A stretch of DNA of 42,017 nt from an uncultured Actinomycetes bacterium. Lineage in GTDB: Bacteria; Actinomycetota; Actinomycetes; Nanopelagicales; Nanopelagicaceae. The translations under genes were made by a program, and so were the position numbers. Below, in pieces: positions 15,149-24,267 of the stretch; position 1 is the stretch's first letter; each line of letters starts with the position of its first letter. Below the pieces are notes generated by a model that did not search any database, had not been told where the DNA came from, and worked only from the letters and a program-made list of their open reading frames with translations. The stretch lies in NCBI GenBank assembly GCA_937876245.1, contig CALEGP010000026.1, positions 1 to 42,017 of the forward strand, read 5' to 3'.

Positions 15149-16981
15149 ATCAAAGTAGAGACCACCTTTGGCAACCAACTCTTCATGCCGCCCAGTCTCG
15201 ACGATCTTGCCGCCATCTAAGACCAGAATCTGATCGGCGTGTACAACAGTAGAGAGACGATGCGCAATAACAATGCTGGTTCGTCCAATCAAAGCAACCT
15301 TGAGCGCCTCTTGAACCAGCGCCTCATTTTCTGAATCCAGATGAGCTGTTGCTTCATCCAAGATGACGATACTGGGTGCTTTCAAAAGTAGTCTCGCTAT
15401 GGCCAATCGTTGTTTTTCGCCACCCGACAAGCGATGTCCTCGCTCTCCGACAACTGTTTCCAACTTATTGGGAAGTGAACGTACAAATCCGCCAATCTGC
15501 GCCAAGTCGCAAGCTGCCCAGATTTCATTCTCAGTGGCATCCACCTTGGCATACCGAAGGTTTGATTCAATGCTCTCATGAAACATATGCGAATCCTGTG
15601 TTACGACTCCGATCAATCTTCGCAAGTCATCTATTTTGCTATCGCGAATGTCTATGCCATTGATCAGAATGGCGCCATTGGTTACATCGTAAAGTCTAGG
15701 AATCAAACTTGATATCGTACTTTTACCAGCTCCTGAGGGTCCAACAATCGCCGTAAAGGAACCTGGCTTACATGTAAAGGAAATTCCATCAATAACAATT
15801 CCACTATCAGGGACTTCTTCTTTCGCCGCTCCTTCGAGTGAAGCGAGCGAAATTTCCTTTGCCGATGGATAGGCAAATACCACATTATTGAATTCGACCT
15901 TTGGCATGCCCGGAGGAATAACTTTTGTTACAACACTATCTCTAACCATTGGTACCAGGTCGAAAACTTCGAAAACCCGTTCGAAGGAGACTAGCGCCGA
16001 CATTACATCAACTCGAACATTTGATAGCGCGGTTAGTGGGCCATAAAGTCGAGCGAGAAGCGCCGTAATTGCCAGCAACGTACCTATAGTTATTTGGTCA
16101 TTGATAGCCAAGTGGCCACCAACTCCGTAAGCGACAGCTGTAGCAACTGCCGCTACTGAAGTCATGGCGATGAAGAAAATACGATTCAGCATGGCAATTT
16201 TTATGCCCATGTCTGCGACGCTTCTGGCTTTGCCTCGAAAATTCTGCGATTCGCCAGCCCCATCACCGTAGAGGGATACTAATAGCGCGCCCGAAACATT
16301 AAAGCGCTCGGTCATTGTCGAAGACATTTGCGCATTCAACTCGAATGAACGCCGGGTATATCCAGCTAATTTCTTTCCTATCCACTTTGTCGGAACCATA
16401 AAAATCGGCAATAGGAGCAAGGAAATAACAGTTATCTGCCACGACAGCGTCAGCATCGCAATGGCGACTAGAACCAGGGTCAGTGAGTTGCTGACCACAC
16501 CGGAGAGAGTAGATGTGAAGGCCTGCTGGGCACCGATGACATCCGAATTTATTCGCGAAATAAGTGATCCAGTTTGAGTTCGAGTGAAAAAAGCAATCGA
16601 CTGCTTCTGAACGTGTTCAAATACTTGACTTCTCAAGTCATAAATCAACCCTTCGCCAATTCTGCTCGAGAACCAGCGTCCTAACGCACTAAAACCAGCA
16701 TCTGCAATCGCAAGAAGAGCGACAGCAAGCGCCAACTTCGTAACAATATCCCCGCGTCCCGGAATTACTCCATCATCAACCAATGAGCGAAGCAAGAGCG
16801 GTGTAGCGACTACAAGAGTTGCATCGATCACGACGGTGGCCATAAACACTAAGAGATATCGCCTATAGGGTTTTGCGAACTGCAAAATTCTGTTAAATGT
16901 TCCTGGCTTTAGCTTCTGGTGTTTAACCGACTGATCAGAGCTAAGTGAACGCAATGCCATCCAAGGCCCATGCATTGACAC
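15095..16981 (-). CDS. ABC exporter, fused membrane and ATPase domains
   Basis: A 628-residue half-transporter expected to work as a homodimer. Residues 40-340 form the six-helix exporter domain. The ATPase domain follows with Walker A GPSGAGKST (414-422), signature LSGGE (518-522), Walker B IVILDE (538-543) and H-loop His574. A stretch of about 20 residues (375-395) between the first two ATPase strands is an insertion known in one actinobacterial exporter subgroup. The start is GTG, 3 bases after the sufT-like stop, so it is probably read with the SUF operon. Alternative ATGs lie at 16975 and 16960. Its cargo is unknown. The last 18 codons overlap the SURF1 gene on the other strand. Confidence 0.9.
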   Translation of the reverse strand: MSMHGPWMALRSLSSDQSVKHQKLKPGTFNRILQFAKPYRRYLLVFMATVVIDATLVVATPLLLRSLVDDGVIPGRGDIVTKLALAVALLAIADAGFSALGRWFSSRIGEGLIYDLRSQVFEHVQKQSIAFFTRTQTGSLISRINSDVIGAQQAFTSTLSGVVSNSLTLVLVAIAMLTLSWQITVISLLLLPIFMVPTKWIGKKLAGYTRRSFELNAQMSSTMTERFNVSGALLVSLYGDGAGESQNFRGKARSVADMGIKIAMLNRIFFIAMTSVAAVATAVAYGVGGHLAINDQITIGTLLAITALLARLYGPLTALSNVRVDVMSALVSFERVFEVFDLVPMVRDSVVTKVIPPGMPKVEFNNVVFAYPSAKEISLASLEGAAKEEVPDSGIVIDGISFTCKPGSFTAIVGPSGAGKSTISSLIPRLYDVTNGAILINGIDIRDSKIDDLRRLIGVVTQDSHMFHESIESNLRYAKVDATENEIWAACDLAQIGGFVRSLPNKLETVVGERGHRLSGGEKQRLAIARLLLKAPSIVILDEATAHLDSENEALVQEALKVALIGRTSIVIAHRLSTVVHADQILVLDGGKIVETGRHEELVAKGGLYFDLFQRQSLGLSEQQSSTD

Positions 16982-16984
16982 TAA

Positions 16985-17305
16985 TTAAACCGTAAAGCCA
17001 ATCGCCCGAAGCTGCTCTCTGCCCTCGTCGGAAATTTTTCCCGGCCCCCAAGGCGGCATCCAAACCCAATTGATCTTTACATCAGAAGTTATATCTGCAA
17101 GTACTTGGTGTGTCTGGTCCTCAATAACATCTTGTAGAGGACAAGCCGCAGATGTCAACGTCATATCCAGGATTGCAACTCCGTTTTCATCAAGACGCAT
17201 GTCATATACCAGTCCGAGATCGATCACGTTAATCCCCAACTCAGGATCTATGACGTCTTTCATTGCCTCTGTGATGTCATCTAGCGTTGTGTTTACTGCG
17301 CTCAT
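16985..17305 (-). CDS. sufT: SufT-like Fe-S assembly factor (DUF59/MIP18 family)
   Basis: A 106-residue single-domain protein of the DUF59/PaaD family, with the motifs DPELGINVIDLGLVYD and the cysteine-containing TSAACPLQ, ending WMPPWGPGKISDEGREQLR. In actinobacterial SUF operons this protein follows SufU and is thought to help Fe-S cluster maturation. It overlaps sufU in ATGA (17302-17305). The exact biochemical step is not established. Confidence 0.92.
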   Translation of the reverse strand: MSAVNTTLDDITEAMKDVIDPELGINVIDLGLVYDMRLDENGVAILDMTLTSAACPLQDVIEDQTHQVLADITSDVKINWVWMPPWGPGKISDEGREQLRAIGFTV

Positions 17306-17751
17306 ATCTCTCCTTGTTTGTCGCTACTTTGCAATGCTGCATCCTTAAATGCTAACCACCCTAAGAGTGCACACTTTACTCGAGCCGGAAATTTAGATAC
17401 CCCAGCCAGCGCCACTCCGTCCTCCAGAATATCCTCATCCCCCACCGATGTCCCCTTGCTCGCCATCAACTCCGAGAATGCTTCAACGGTCTGGAAAGCC
17501 TGATCAACTTCCTTGCCGATCATTAGATCAGCAACTATAGAAGTGCTCGCCTGTGAGATTGAGCAACCAACACCATCCCATGAAACATCTTTAACTAGAC
17601 CGCTTTCGATAGTAACGTTTAATGTAATTTCATCTCCACAACTCGGATTGACATGATGGACTTGTGCTGAATACGTAGGACTCAACTTCTTGTGTGTCGG
17701 ATTTTTGTAATGGTCCAAGATAACTTCTTGATACAGGGAGTCTAAATCCAC
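17302..17751 (-). CDS. sufU: SufU, sulfur-transfer partner of SufS
   Basis: Zinc-containing protein that accepts persulfide sulfur from SufS. The 149 residues carry the ligands C38, D40, C63 and C127 in the contexts PSCGDE, GVGCSIS and RVKCALLGW. The start is GTG, with AAGG 7 bases upstream inside the sufS stop region. It sits 2 bases after sufS and overlaps the sufT-like gene. The spacing of the third and fourth cysteines marks SufU rather than scaffold-type IscU. Confidence 0.95.
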   Translation of the reverse strand: MDLDSLYQEVILDHYKNPTHKKLSPTYSAQVHHVNPSCGDEITLNVTIESGLVKDVSWDGVGCSISQASTSIVADLMIGKEVDQAFQTVEAFSELMASKGTSVGDEDILEDGVALAGVSKFPARVKCALLGWLAFKDAALQSSDKQGEI

Positions 17752-17753
17752 CT

Positions 17754-19007
17754 CTAAACCTTAAAGTATTTCTGAGCGCCGGCTATTGCATCTACTAATG
17801 CATCAACATCCGATTCATCGTTATAAATATAGAATGAAGCTCTAGTTGTTCCAACCAATCCCAATTTCTTCATAAGTGGCCAGGCGCAGTGATGGCCCGT
17901 TCGAACTGCGATTCCATATTGATCCAATACTTGCCCAACATCATGAGGATGGATCTTGTCCACAGTGAAGGAAATTACAGCCCCTCTATCAACAACATCC
18001 TTGGGTCCGATCACAGTTACTGCGCGAAGCTCAGAAAACTTTGTCAATGCGTACTTTGTTAATTCTCTCTCGTGGTTAGCTATATTTTCCATGCCAAGTT
18101 TAGTTAAGTAATTCAGGGCGGCTGCCAAACCAATAGCTTGTGCCATATTTGGAACACCAGCCTCGAATTTCTTGGGGGCCTGCGCCCATGTCGAATCAGT
18201 CATGGTGACAGATTCAATCATCGAACCACCGGTTAAGAATGGCTCCATCTCATTAAGATATTGCGTACGTCCCCAAAGAATGCCAACCCCAGTTGGGCCT
18301 AAAGCCTTATGTCCAGAAAAAGCCAGAAAATCGATATCTAGAGCTTTAACATCGATTGCAAAATGTGGGGCAGATTGACAGGCATCCAGCACGAAAACCG
18401 CACCGACCTCATGAGTTCTTGCAACAATATTTTCAAGAGGAACTATCGTGCCCAGTACATTTGATTGATGAGTGATTGCCACAATTTTAGTTTTTTCATT
18501 TATTAACTCTTCCAATTTTGACTGATCCAAACGCCCTTCAGGCGTTACTTCAAACCAGACTAGCTCTGCCCCGGTTCGCTTCGCCAACTGTTGCCACGGA
18601 ATCAGATTTGCATGGTGCTCAAGTTCTGAAACAACGATGCGATCGCCTGGCTCCAGAAAAAATCTAGAACCTGGTTTTGAGTTTCCAAACGAATAGGAGA
18701 GAGCATTTAGACTTTCTGTAGCACTCTTAGTGAAAACCAATTCAGACAAATCTGCATTTATGAAATCTGCAACAACTTGTCTTGCCCCCTCGTAAGCCTC
18801 GTTTGCCTCTTCGGCCAGAAGGTGTGCTCCCCTATGAACTGCAGCATTATGCAGCTCATAAAAATCGCGCTCTGCATCTAGAACTTGGCGTGGTTTTTGA
18901 CTGGTAGCACCACTGTCCAAATAAACTAAACGATTACCCCCGCGCATAATTTTAGAAAAGATAGGAAAATCTTTCTTAATTTCAAAGGGCAAGATTAGAT
19001 TTGGCAT
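17754..19007 (-). CDS. sufS: Cysteine desulfurase SufS
   Basis: PLP enzyme that removes sulfur from cysteine for Fe-S clusters. The 417 residues show the PLP lysine K234 in SGHKALGPTG, His131 of the ELEHHAN loop and the active-site C374 in RTGHHCAWP. The RTGHHC wording is that of group II (SufS-type) desulfurases. It is placed between sufC and sufU with 2-base gaps on each side, as in other actinobacterial SUF operons. Confidence 0.96.
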   Translation of the reverse strand: MPNLILPFEIKKDFPIFSKIMRGGNRLVYLDSGATSQKPRQVLDAERDFYELHNAAVHRGAHLLAEEANEAYEGARQVVADFINADLSELVFTKSATESLNALSYSFGNSKPGSRFFLEPGDRIVVSELEHHANLIPWQQLAKRTGAELVWFEVTPEGRLDQSKLEELINEKTKIVAITHQSNVLGTIVPLENIVARTHEVGAVFVLDACQSAPHFAIDVKALDIDFLAFSGHKALGPTGVGILWGRTQYLNEMEPFLTGGSMIESVTMTDSTWAQAPKKFEAGVPNMAQAIGLAAALNYLTKLGMENIANHERELTKYALTKFSELRAVTVIGPKDVVDRGAVISFTVDKIHPHDVGQVLDQYGIAVRTGHHCAWPLMKKLGLVGTTRASFYIYNDESDVDALVDAIAGAQKYFKV

Positions 19008-19009
19008 AT

Positions 19010-19762
19010 TTAAGCAGTTACGTAATCTGCGTAACCCTTCTCCTCTAATTTATCGGCTAATTCTGGACCACCCTGTTCGACGATTTTACCGCCGGCGAAA
19101 ACATGAACAAAGTCTGGCTTGATATAGCGAAGAATTCGAGTGTAATGAGTTATCAACATTATCCCCAGATCGCTGCTCTCTTTAACCTTGTTGACTCCCT
19201 CGGAAACAATTCGAAGTGCATCAACATCAAGCCCTGAATCAGTTTCATCTAAAATAGCAAATTTCGGTTTAAGCAATTCCAACTGAAGTATTTCGTGGCG
19301 CTTCTTTTCTCCTCCAGAAAAACCCTCATTCACATTACGCTCTGCAAAATTAGTATCCATATTCAATCCAGCCATAGCTGCTTTTACTTCTCCAACCCAT
19401 GTTCTAACTTTCGGCGCTTCCCCGCGAATCGCTGTTACTGCGGTTCGCAAAAAGTTGGTAACTGAAACTCCAGGAACTTCAACTGGATATTGCATCGCGA
19501 GGAATAGTCCCGCTTTTGCCCGCTCGTCCACGCTCATCGTTAGTACATCTTTGCCGTCCAAGAGAATTGAACCTCCTGTAACTGTATATTTTGGATGGCC
19601 AGCAATCGAGTATGCGAGGGTCGATTTTCCAGAACCGTTGGGCCCCATTATCGCGTGGGTCTCTCCCGATTTAATGGTCAAATCAACGCCCCGTAATATC
19701 TCCGTGAAACCGAGATCAGTTGCCACACTCACCATCAGTCCTTTAATTTCTAATGTACTCAT
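19010..19762 (-). CDS. sufC: Fe-S assembly ATPase SufC
   Basis: ABC-type ATPase of the SufBCD scaffold. From the chosen start it has 250 residues with Walker A GPNGSGKST (40-48), signature FSGGEKKRHEI and Walker B FAILDETDSGLD, the SufC-specific wording. Two ATGs are adjacent (19765 and 19762). AAAGGAGA lies only 3 bases before the first but 6 before the second, so I chose the second. The gene is preceded by the Rieske gene and followed by sufS. Confidence 0.96.
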   Translation of the reverse strand: MSTLEIKGLMVSVATDLGFTEILRGVDLTIKSGETHAIMGPNGSGKSTLAYSIAGHPKYTVTGGSILLDGKDVLTMSVDERAKAGLFLAMQYPVEVPGVSVTNFLRTAVTAIRGEAPKVRTWVGEVKAAMAGLNMDTNFAERNVNEGFSGGEKKRHEILQLELLKPKFAILDETDSGLDVDALRIVSEGVNKVKESSDLGIMLITHYTRILRYIKPDFVHVFAGGKIVEQGGPELADKLEEKGYADYVTA

Positions 19763-19782
19763 CATATTCTCCTTTGGTTTGA

Positions 19783-20097
19783 CTAAACTTTGCTATTTTT
19801 CTTGCCGGAAATAATTAAGGTGTCGCCAATCTTTTCTACCTCATAAGTTTCGACAGGGATTGAGGCAGGGGGCGTTAGAACTTCGCCTGTTCGCAAATCA
19901 AACTCTGCTCCGTGCAACCAGCATTCTATTTTGAACCCGGTCACCTCCCCCTCAGAAAGGGAAGCGTCAGAGTGCGAACAAGTATCAGCAATCGCGAAAA
20001 CTTCATCCCCTACCCGAGTAACACAAACAGGAGTTCCTTCAACATCTATCTTCACGGGCATGCCATCGGTTAAAGTGGACAATAACAATTCAGACAT
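19783..20097 (-). CDS. Rieske [2Fe-2S] ferredoxin of the SUF operon
   Basis: A 104-residue soluble protein with the two Rieske cluster motifs: C40-S-H42 in DTCSHSDASL and C59-W-L-H62 in ECWLHGAEFD. There is no membrane helix, so it is ferredoxin- or NirD-like and not the bc1 subunit. It starts on the base after the sufD stop and lies before sufC, a regular place for it in actinobacterial SUF operons. It may supply electrons for cluster assembly; that role is inferred from context only. Confidence 0.93.
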   Translation of the reverse strand: MSELLLSTLTDGMPVKIDVEGTPVCVTRVGDEVFAIADTCSHSDASLSEGEVTGFKIECWLHGAEFDLRTGEVLTPPASIPVETYEVEKIGDTLIISGKKNSKV

Positions 20098-21183
20098 TTA
20101 TTCGCCAACTCTCGAAAGCTCAAAATCAATGCGATCCATCAATCTGTTTTCAATTTCCTCGTTATTGATCTTCCCTACGATCTCAGAAAAGAAACCTCTG
20201 ACGACTAAACGTCTTGCCAAATCAGCTGGGATACCTCTTGAACATAGATAAAAAAGCTGTTCATCGTCGAAACGACCGGTTGTACTTGCGTGACCTGCGC
20301 CGAGAATCTCCCCTGTCTCAATTTCCAAGTTTGGGACAGAATCTGCACGGGCGCCATCAGAAAGAAGTAGGTTGCGATTCAATTCGTAAGTGTCTGTTCC
20401 TTCGGCATTGGCTCGAATATAAACATCACCAATCCAGACAGTATGCGCCTTATTCCCGGCGAGTGCCCCCTTGTAATTGACGCGACTCTTAGCATGTGCA
20501 ACATTGTGATCCACATGAAGGCGATGTTCCAGGTGCTGGCCATCGGTTGCAAAATATAAACCTAGAAGTTCAGCGCTTGATCCAGGACCTCGGTATTCAA
20601 CAGTCGGAGATAGACGGACCAATGAGCCACCTACGGTTACGACTATCGAACGAAATGAGGCATCCTTTGAGACGACGGCATGTTGCCGTCCTAGGTATAC
20701 CGATTTTGCTCCCCACTCTTGCAGAGAAACAAATGTTAAATTAGAGCCGGGCGCGACATCAAATTCGATGTCTTCAGCCAAAATTGCATCTCCACTGTTC
20801 TGCAGAATAATTGTTGCATGGGAATTAATACCGCAGGAAATTAGAGTGCGAGAAGCTTGTGCTTTACCGCTCAAATCCCTGCGATTGAGAAATATGGGTT
20901 CTGAAATATTCGCATCTTTTGCAATCTTAATATGAGTAACCTGCGCCACCGTTTCGCGAACCCGCACCATTGCCGCATCGTCTGTTTCTGAAATCGGATT
21001 TAGGTCCATCGTATCAACAACTTCGAGGCTTACCTCTCTTGATGCACTGCCTATTGCAATTGAACTCGAGCTAGTAATCTCAACGTTGTTGTCCAATAGA
21101 CCGCCCAAGCGAGAAAGTGGCGTAAAACGCCAAGCCTCTTCCCTCCCCGTTGGAGTCAGATAATTTGAAGTGAGAGTGCTCAT
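20098..21183 (-). CDS. sufD: Fe-S assembly protein SufD
   Basis: Partner of SufB in the SufBCD scaffold, 361 residues, made mainly of a right-handed beta-helix with the family's C-terminal part ADSVPNLEIETGEILGAGHA followed by the DDEQLFYLCSRGIP segment shared with SufB. The N-terminus is short (YLTPTGREEAWRFTPL, as in SufD). Its ATG shares one base with the sufB stop (TAATG). Confidence 0.95.
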   Translation of the reverse strand: MSTLTSNYLTPTGREEAWRFTPLSRLGGLLDNNVEITSSSSIAIGSASREVSLEVVDTMDLNPISETDDAAMVRVRETVAQVTHIKIAKDANISEPIFLNRRDLSGKAQASRTLISCGINSHATIILQNSGDAILAEDIEFDVAPGSNLTFVSLQEWGAKSVYLGRQHAVVSKDASFRSIVVTVGGSLVRLSPTVEYRGPGSSAELLGLYFATDGQHLEHRLHVDHNVAHAKSRVNYKGALAGNKAHTVWIGDVYIRANAEGTDTYELNRNLLLSDGARADSVPNLEIETGEILGAGHASTTGRFDDEQLFYLCSRGIPADLARRLVVRGFFSEIVGKINNEEIENRLMDRIDFELSRVGE

Positions 21184-22601
21184 TAACCGACTGCACCTTC
21201 CATCTGCATTTCAATCAAACGGTTTAATTCTAAGGCATACTCCATCGGTAATTCTCGTGCAATTGGCTCAATGAATCCTCTAACAATCATTGCCATGGCT
21301 TCATCCTCGCCCAGACCCCGAGACATAAGGTAGAAGAGTTGATCATCACTGATTTTAGAAACCGTAGCTTCATGCCCCATTGATACGTCATCCTCGCGAA
21401 CATCAACATATGGATAAGTGTCGGATCGAGAAATCGTATCTACTAGTAGTGCGTCACATTTAACTGTTGATTTAGAATGGTGCGCACCTTCGTTGACCTG
21501 AACTAGGCCTCTATAAGATGTACGTCCACCACCCCGAGCAACAGATTTGGAAATAATTGTTGAAGATGTGTATGGCGCGGCATGAATCATTTTTGCCCCA
21601 GCATCCTGATGTTGGCCTTCACCAGCAAATGCAATTGAGAGAGTCTCACCCTTTGAGTGTGGTCCCATCAGCATCACGGCCGGATATTTCATTGTGACTT
21701 TGGAACCAATGTTTCCATCAATCCACTCCATAGTCGCGCCTTCGGCACATGTCGCTCGCTTGGTCACCAAGTTGTAAACGTTGTTAGACCAATTTTGAAT
21801 AGTCGTATAACGCACTCGCGCATTCTTCTTGATGATAATTTCCACAACGGCAGAGTGAAGAGAATCTGATGAATAAATCGGGGCAGTGCAACCTTCAACA
21901 TAGTGCACATATGAATCTTCATCCGCAATAATCAAAGTGCGTTCAAACTGACCCATGTTCTCGGTATTAATACGGAAATATGCTTGTAATGGGATATCTA
22001 CTTTGACGCCCTTTGGGATATAGATAAAGGATCCGCCAGACCAGACTGAGGTATTAAGAGCAGCAAACTTATTATCACCAACTGGAATAACCGTACCAAA
22101 ATACTCTTTAAATAACTCTTCGTGTTCGCGAAGACCAGTATCCGTATCAACAAAAATTACGCCCTGCGCTTCCAAATCCTCACGAATAGAGTGATAAACA
22201 ACTTCAGATTCGTATTGCGCAGCAACTCCAGAAACTAAACGCTGTTTCTCAGCTTCAGGAATTCCCAATCGATCATAGGTATTCTTAATGTCATCTGGAA
22301 GATCTTCCCAGGAGGTAGCCTGCTTTTCGGTTGATCGAACGAAGTATTTAATGGTGTCAAAAAATATCCCAGACAGATCTGAGCCCCATGTTGGCATTGG
22401 CTTTTTTTCGAAAAGATTTAGACCTTTGAGTCGTAGGTCAAGCATCCACTTTGGCTCACTCTTTTTCCCAGAGATATCGCGAACAACTTCCTCATTAATT
22501 CCTCGACGAGAATTTGCGCTGACATCATTTTTATCAGACCAACCAAATTCGTAATTTCCAATTCCCTCTAGGCCAGGATTCTTCGCTAGTACGTCGCTCA
22601 T
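21183..22601 (-). CDS. sufB: Fe-S assembly scaffold SufB
   Basis: Core scaffold on which Fe-S clusters are built. From the ATG at 22601 it has 472 residues with the family segments [11 protein letters not shown] near the N-terminus, [32 protein letters not shown] (conserved cysteine) and [28 protein letters not shown] at the C-terminus. An in-frame ATG at 22619 lies inside sufR and has no ribosome-binding site; the ATG at 22601 lies 1 base after the sufR stop. It shares one base with sufD. Confidence 0.96.
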   Translation of the reverse strand: MSDVLAKNPGLEGIGNYEFGWSDKNDVSANSRRGINEEVVRDISGKKSEPKWMLDLRLKGLNLFEKKPMPTWGSDLSGIFFDTIKYFVRSTEKQATSWEDLPDDIKNTYDRLGIPEAEKQRLVSGVAAQYESEVVYHSIREDLEAQGVIFVDTDTGLREHEELFKEYFGTVIPVGDNKFAALNTSVWSGGSFIYIPKGVKVDIPLQAYFRINTENMGQFERTLIIADEDSYVHYVEGCTAPIYSSDSLHSAVVEIIIKKNARVRYTTIQNWSNNVYNLVTKRATCAEGATMEWIDGNIGSKVTMKYPAVMLMGPHSKGETLSIAFAGEGQHQDAGAKMIHAAPYTSSTIISKSVARGGGRTSYRGLVQVNEGAHHSKSTVKCDALLVDTISRSDTYPYVDVREDDVSMGHEATVSKISDDQLFYLMSRGLGEDEAMAMIVRGFIEPIARELPMEYALELNRLIEMQMEGAVG

Positions 22602-22602
22602 T

Positions 22603-23277
22603 TCAGGCTCGCTCTCCATTTTTGGTTAGTTTTTCGGAATTTGGTATAAATGTTGTGCAAACACCATCGCCATGGGCGATAGTCGCCAAACGTTGAACAT
22701 GAGTTCCTAGTAGTACAGAGAATGCTTGCGTTTCAGCTTCACAAAGTTCTGGAAACTGCGATGCGACATGGGCTATCGGACAGTGGTTCTGGCAAAGTTG
22801 CTCACCCATCCCCTGTGATTGATTATTCGCCGCGTAACCTTCATCTGATAGAAATTTGGCTAGGGCCTCACTTTTTTCGCTCAGATTTTTTTTATTAGCT
22901 AAAATTTGAGCTGCTCGCCTAGTTATTTCGCGAGCACGATCCATCGCAAATTCTTTGACAAGCGATTCATCTCCCGTTGACGCCATGAAGCGCAACGCCG
23001 ACACAGCCAAATCATCATATGTGTGCTCAAACTTTTCTCGGCCCGCATCTGTCATTATAAAAACCTTGGATGGACGGCCACGTCCTCGTGGATTTGAAGT
23101 TCTTTGAAATGGTTCACGAGCGGCCAATACACCTTCTGCTATTAGTGAATCTAAATGGCGCCTAATTCCAGCGGGAGTAATCTTCAATCTATCTGCCAAG
23201 GTTCCAGCCGTAGCAGGACCTTTCTCTAGAATTGCCCGAGCCACTACATCACGAGTTCGCTCTTCATTTCTTTTCAC
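22603..23277 (-). CDS. sufR: SufR, Fe-S-binding repressor of the SUF operon
   Basis: Transcriptional regulator that senses Fe-S status through its own cluster. The N-terminal winged helix ([23 protein letters not shown]) is followed by the basic wing [12 protein letters not shown]. The C-terminal half carries three cysteines in CQNHC and PELCEAE (C162, C166, C179 from the chosen start), the known SufR ligand pattern. I chose GTG at 23277 (224 residues), where family members begin ([11 protein letters not shown]). The open frame continues to GTG 23337 without a ribosome-binding site. A CAAC-N6-GTTG operator lies directly on this start, arguing for autorepression of sufRBD-Rieske-CSUT. Confidence 0.94.
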   Translation of the reverse strand: MKRNEERTRDVVARAILEKGPATAGTLADRLKITPAGIRRHLDSLIAEGVLAAREPFQRTSNPRGRGRPSKVFIMTDAGREKFEHTYDDLAVSALRFMASTGDESLVKEFAMDRAREITRRAAQILANKKNLSEKSEALAKFLSDEGYAANNQSQGMGEQLCQNHCPIAHVASQFPELCEAETQAFSVLLGTHVQRLATIAHGDGVCTTFIPNSEKLTKNGERA

Positions 23278-23290
23278 AACAGTATTGTTG
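23277..23290 (-). promoter_or_regulatory. SufR operator, CAAC-N6-GTTG
   Basis: Bases 23277-23290 are a 14-base inverted repeat, CAAC-AGTATT-GTTG on the plus strand, with the inner arms extending to CAACA/TGTTG. CAAC-N6-GTTG is, as I recall it, the operator reported for SufR of Streptomyces. The site covers the presumed start point of sufR and a -10-like AACAAT (23284-23289). Confidence 0.75.
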
Positions 23291-23355
23291 CGTAATTCAT
23301 GAAAACTCGCCACTCGGACCCATGCCTCTTGGCCCACGCGTGCCGCGTGAGCGCT

Positions 23356-23361
23356 TAGGCT
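23356..23361 (+). promoter_or_regulatory. Candidate -10 box of ctaA
   Basis: TAGGCT ends 6 bases before the ctaA ATG (23368), which predicts a transcript starting at the ATG. No Shine-Dalgarno is visible. The SufR operator lies 66 bases further upstream in the same divergent space. Confidence 0.45.
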
Positions 23362-23367
23362 ACGAGC

Positions 23368-24267
23368 ATGAATTTAGCCTCTTTTATCTTTACAACCCTT
23401 TTAGTATTCCAGGCTGGACTAGTAGTGACGGGTGGGGCGGTGCGACTGACAGGTTCTGGCCTTGGCTGCCCCACCTGGCCTGAGTGCACCAGCGGTTCGA
23501 TAAAGCCAATTATTCATCAAGCCCAGGGCCAACTCCACTCTTGGATCGAATTTGGCAACCGTCTTATTGCTTGGCTAATTTTGATTCTGGCAATCGCAAG
23601 TTTGGTCTATATTGTAAAAAGATTGCAATCTCGTCCCGACTTTAAACGTTTACGTCTTCTTGCTATATTCCAAATCTTAGGTTTTTTTGGCCAAGTTGTT
23701 CTCGGTGGAATCACCGTTCTCACAGAGCTAAATCCGATCGCAGTCTCGGCCCATTTTGTTCTAACTATTCCCTTAATTGCTGGAGCTCTTGCCCTGCGTC
23801 ATAGGATTTTGGACCGCAAGATTGTTTACCTTGCGCCAATAACTCGCACCCTAACGGTATTCGTTGTCTCTTTAACTTTTATCGTTTTGCTACTTGGGAC
23901 ATTAGTTACTGGCACTGGCCCACATGCTGGTGATATAAAGGCTAAGCGCTATCCATTTGAGGCACGAGCTATCTCATGGTTGCATGCAGATGTTGTTATC
24001 GCGCTTATCTGTTTGATCGTTGCACTTTATCTCTTGGTTCGAGTGTCGGAATCTGAAGAAGTCAGAAGAGTCTTTGGTCGCCTTGTTTTTATATTTCTCC
24101 TGGTTTCGTTGCTGCAGGGAGCAATTGGCTATGTCCAATACTTCACCGGCTTACCTGAACTTATCGTCGGGGCTCATTTGCTCGGTGCAACTTTAGTTTG
24201 GATAAGTGCTTGGCAAATAAATCTAACTGGCCGTGAAAATATACAAGAAGAGAGAGTTGGGAAATAG
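23368..24267 (+). CDS. ctaA: Heme A synthase (COX15/CtaA family)
   Basis: Membrane enzyme that oxidises heme O to heme A for cytochrome c oxidase. The 299 residues contain about eight membrane helices. The family's paired histidines are in HSWIEFGNRLIAW, AHFVLTIPLIAGALALRH, WLHADVVIALI and VGAHLLGATLVW. The N-terminal GGAVRLTGSGLGCPTWPEC carries the conserved cysteine pair seen in many CtaA proteins. It diverges from sufR and is directly followed by tkt. ctaB, often nearby in relatives, is not in the window. Confidence 0.95.
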   Translation: MNLASFIFTTLLVFQAGLVVTGGAVRLTGSGLGCPTWPECTSGSIKPIIHQAQGQLHSWIEFGNRLIAWLILILAIASLVYIVKRLQSRPDFKRLRLLAIFQILGFFGQVVLGGITVLTELNPIAVSAHFVLTIPLIAGALALRHRILDRKIVYLAPITRTLTVFVVSLTFIVLLLGTLVTGTGPHAGDIKAKRYPFEARAISWLHADVVIALICLIVALYLLVRVSESEEVRRVFGRLVFIFLLVSLLQGAIGYVQYFTGLPELIVGAHLLGATLVWISAWQINLTGRENIQEERVGK

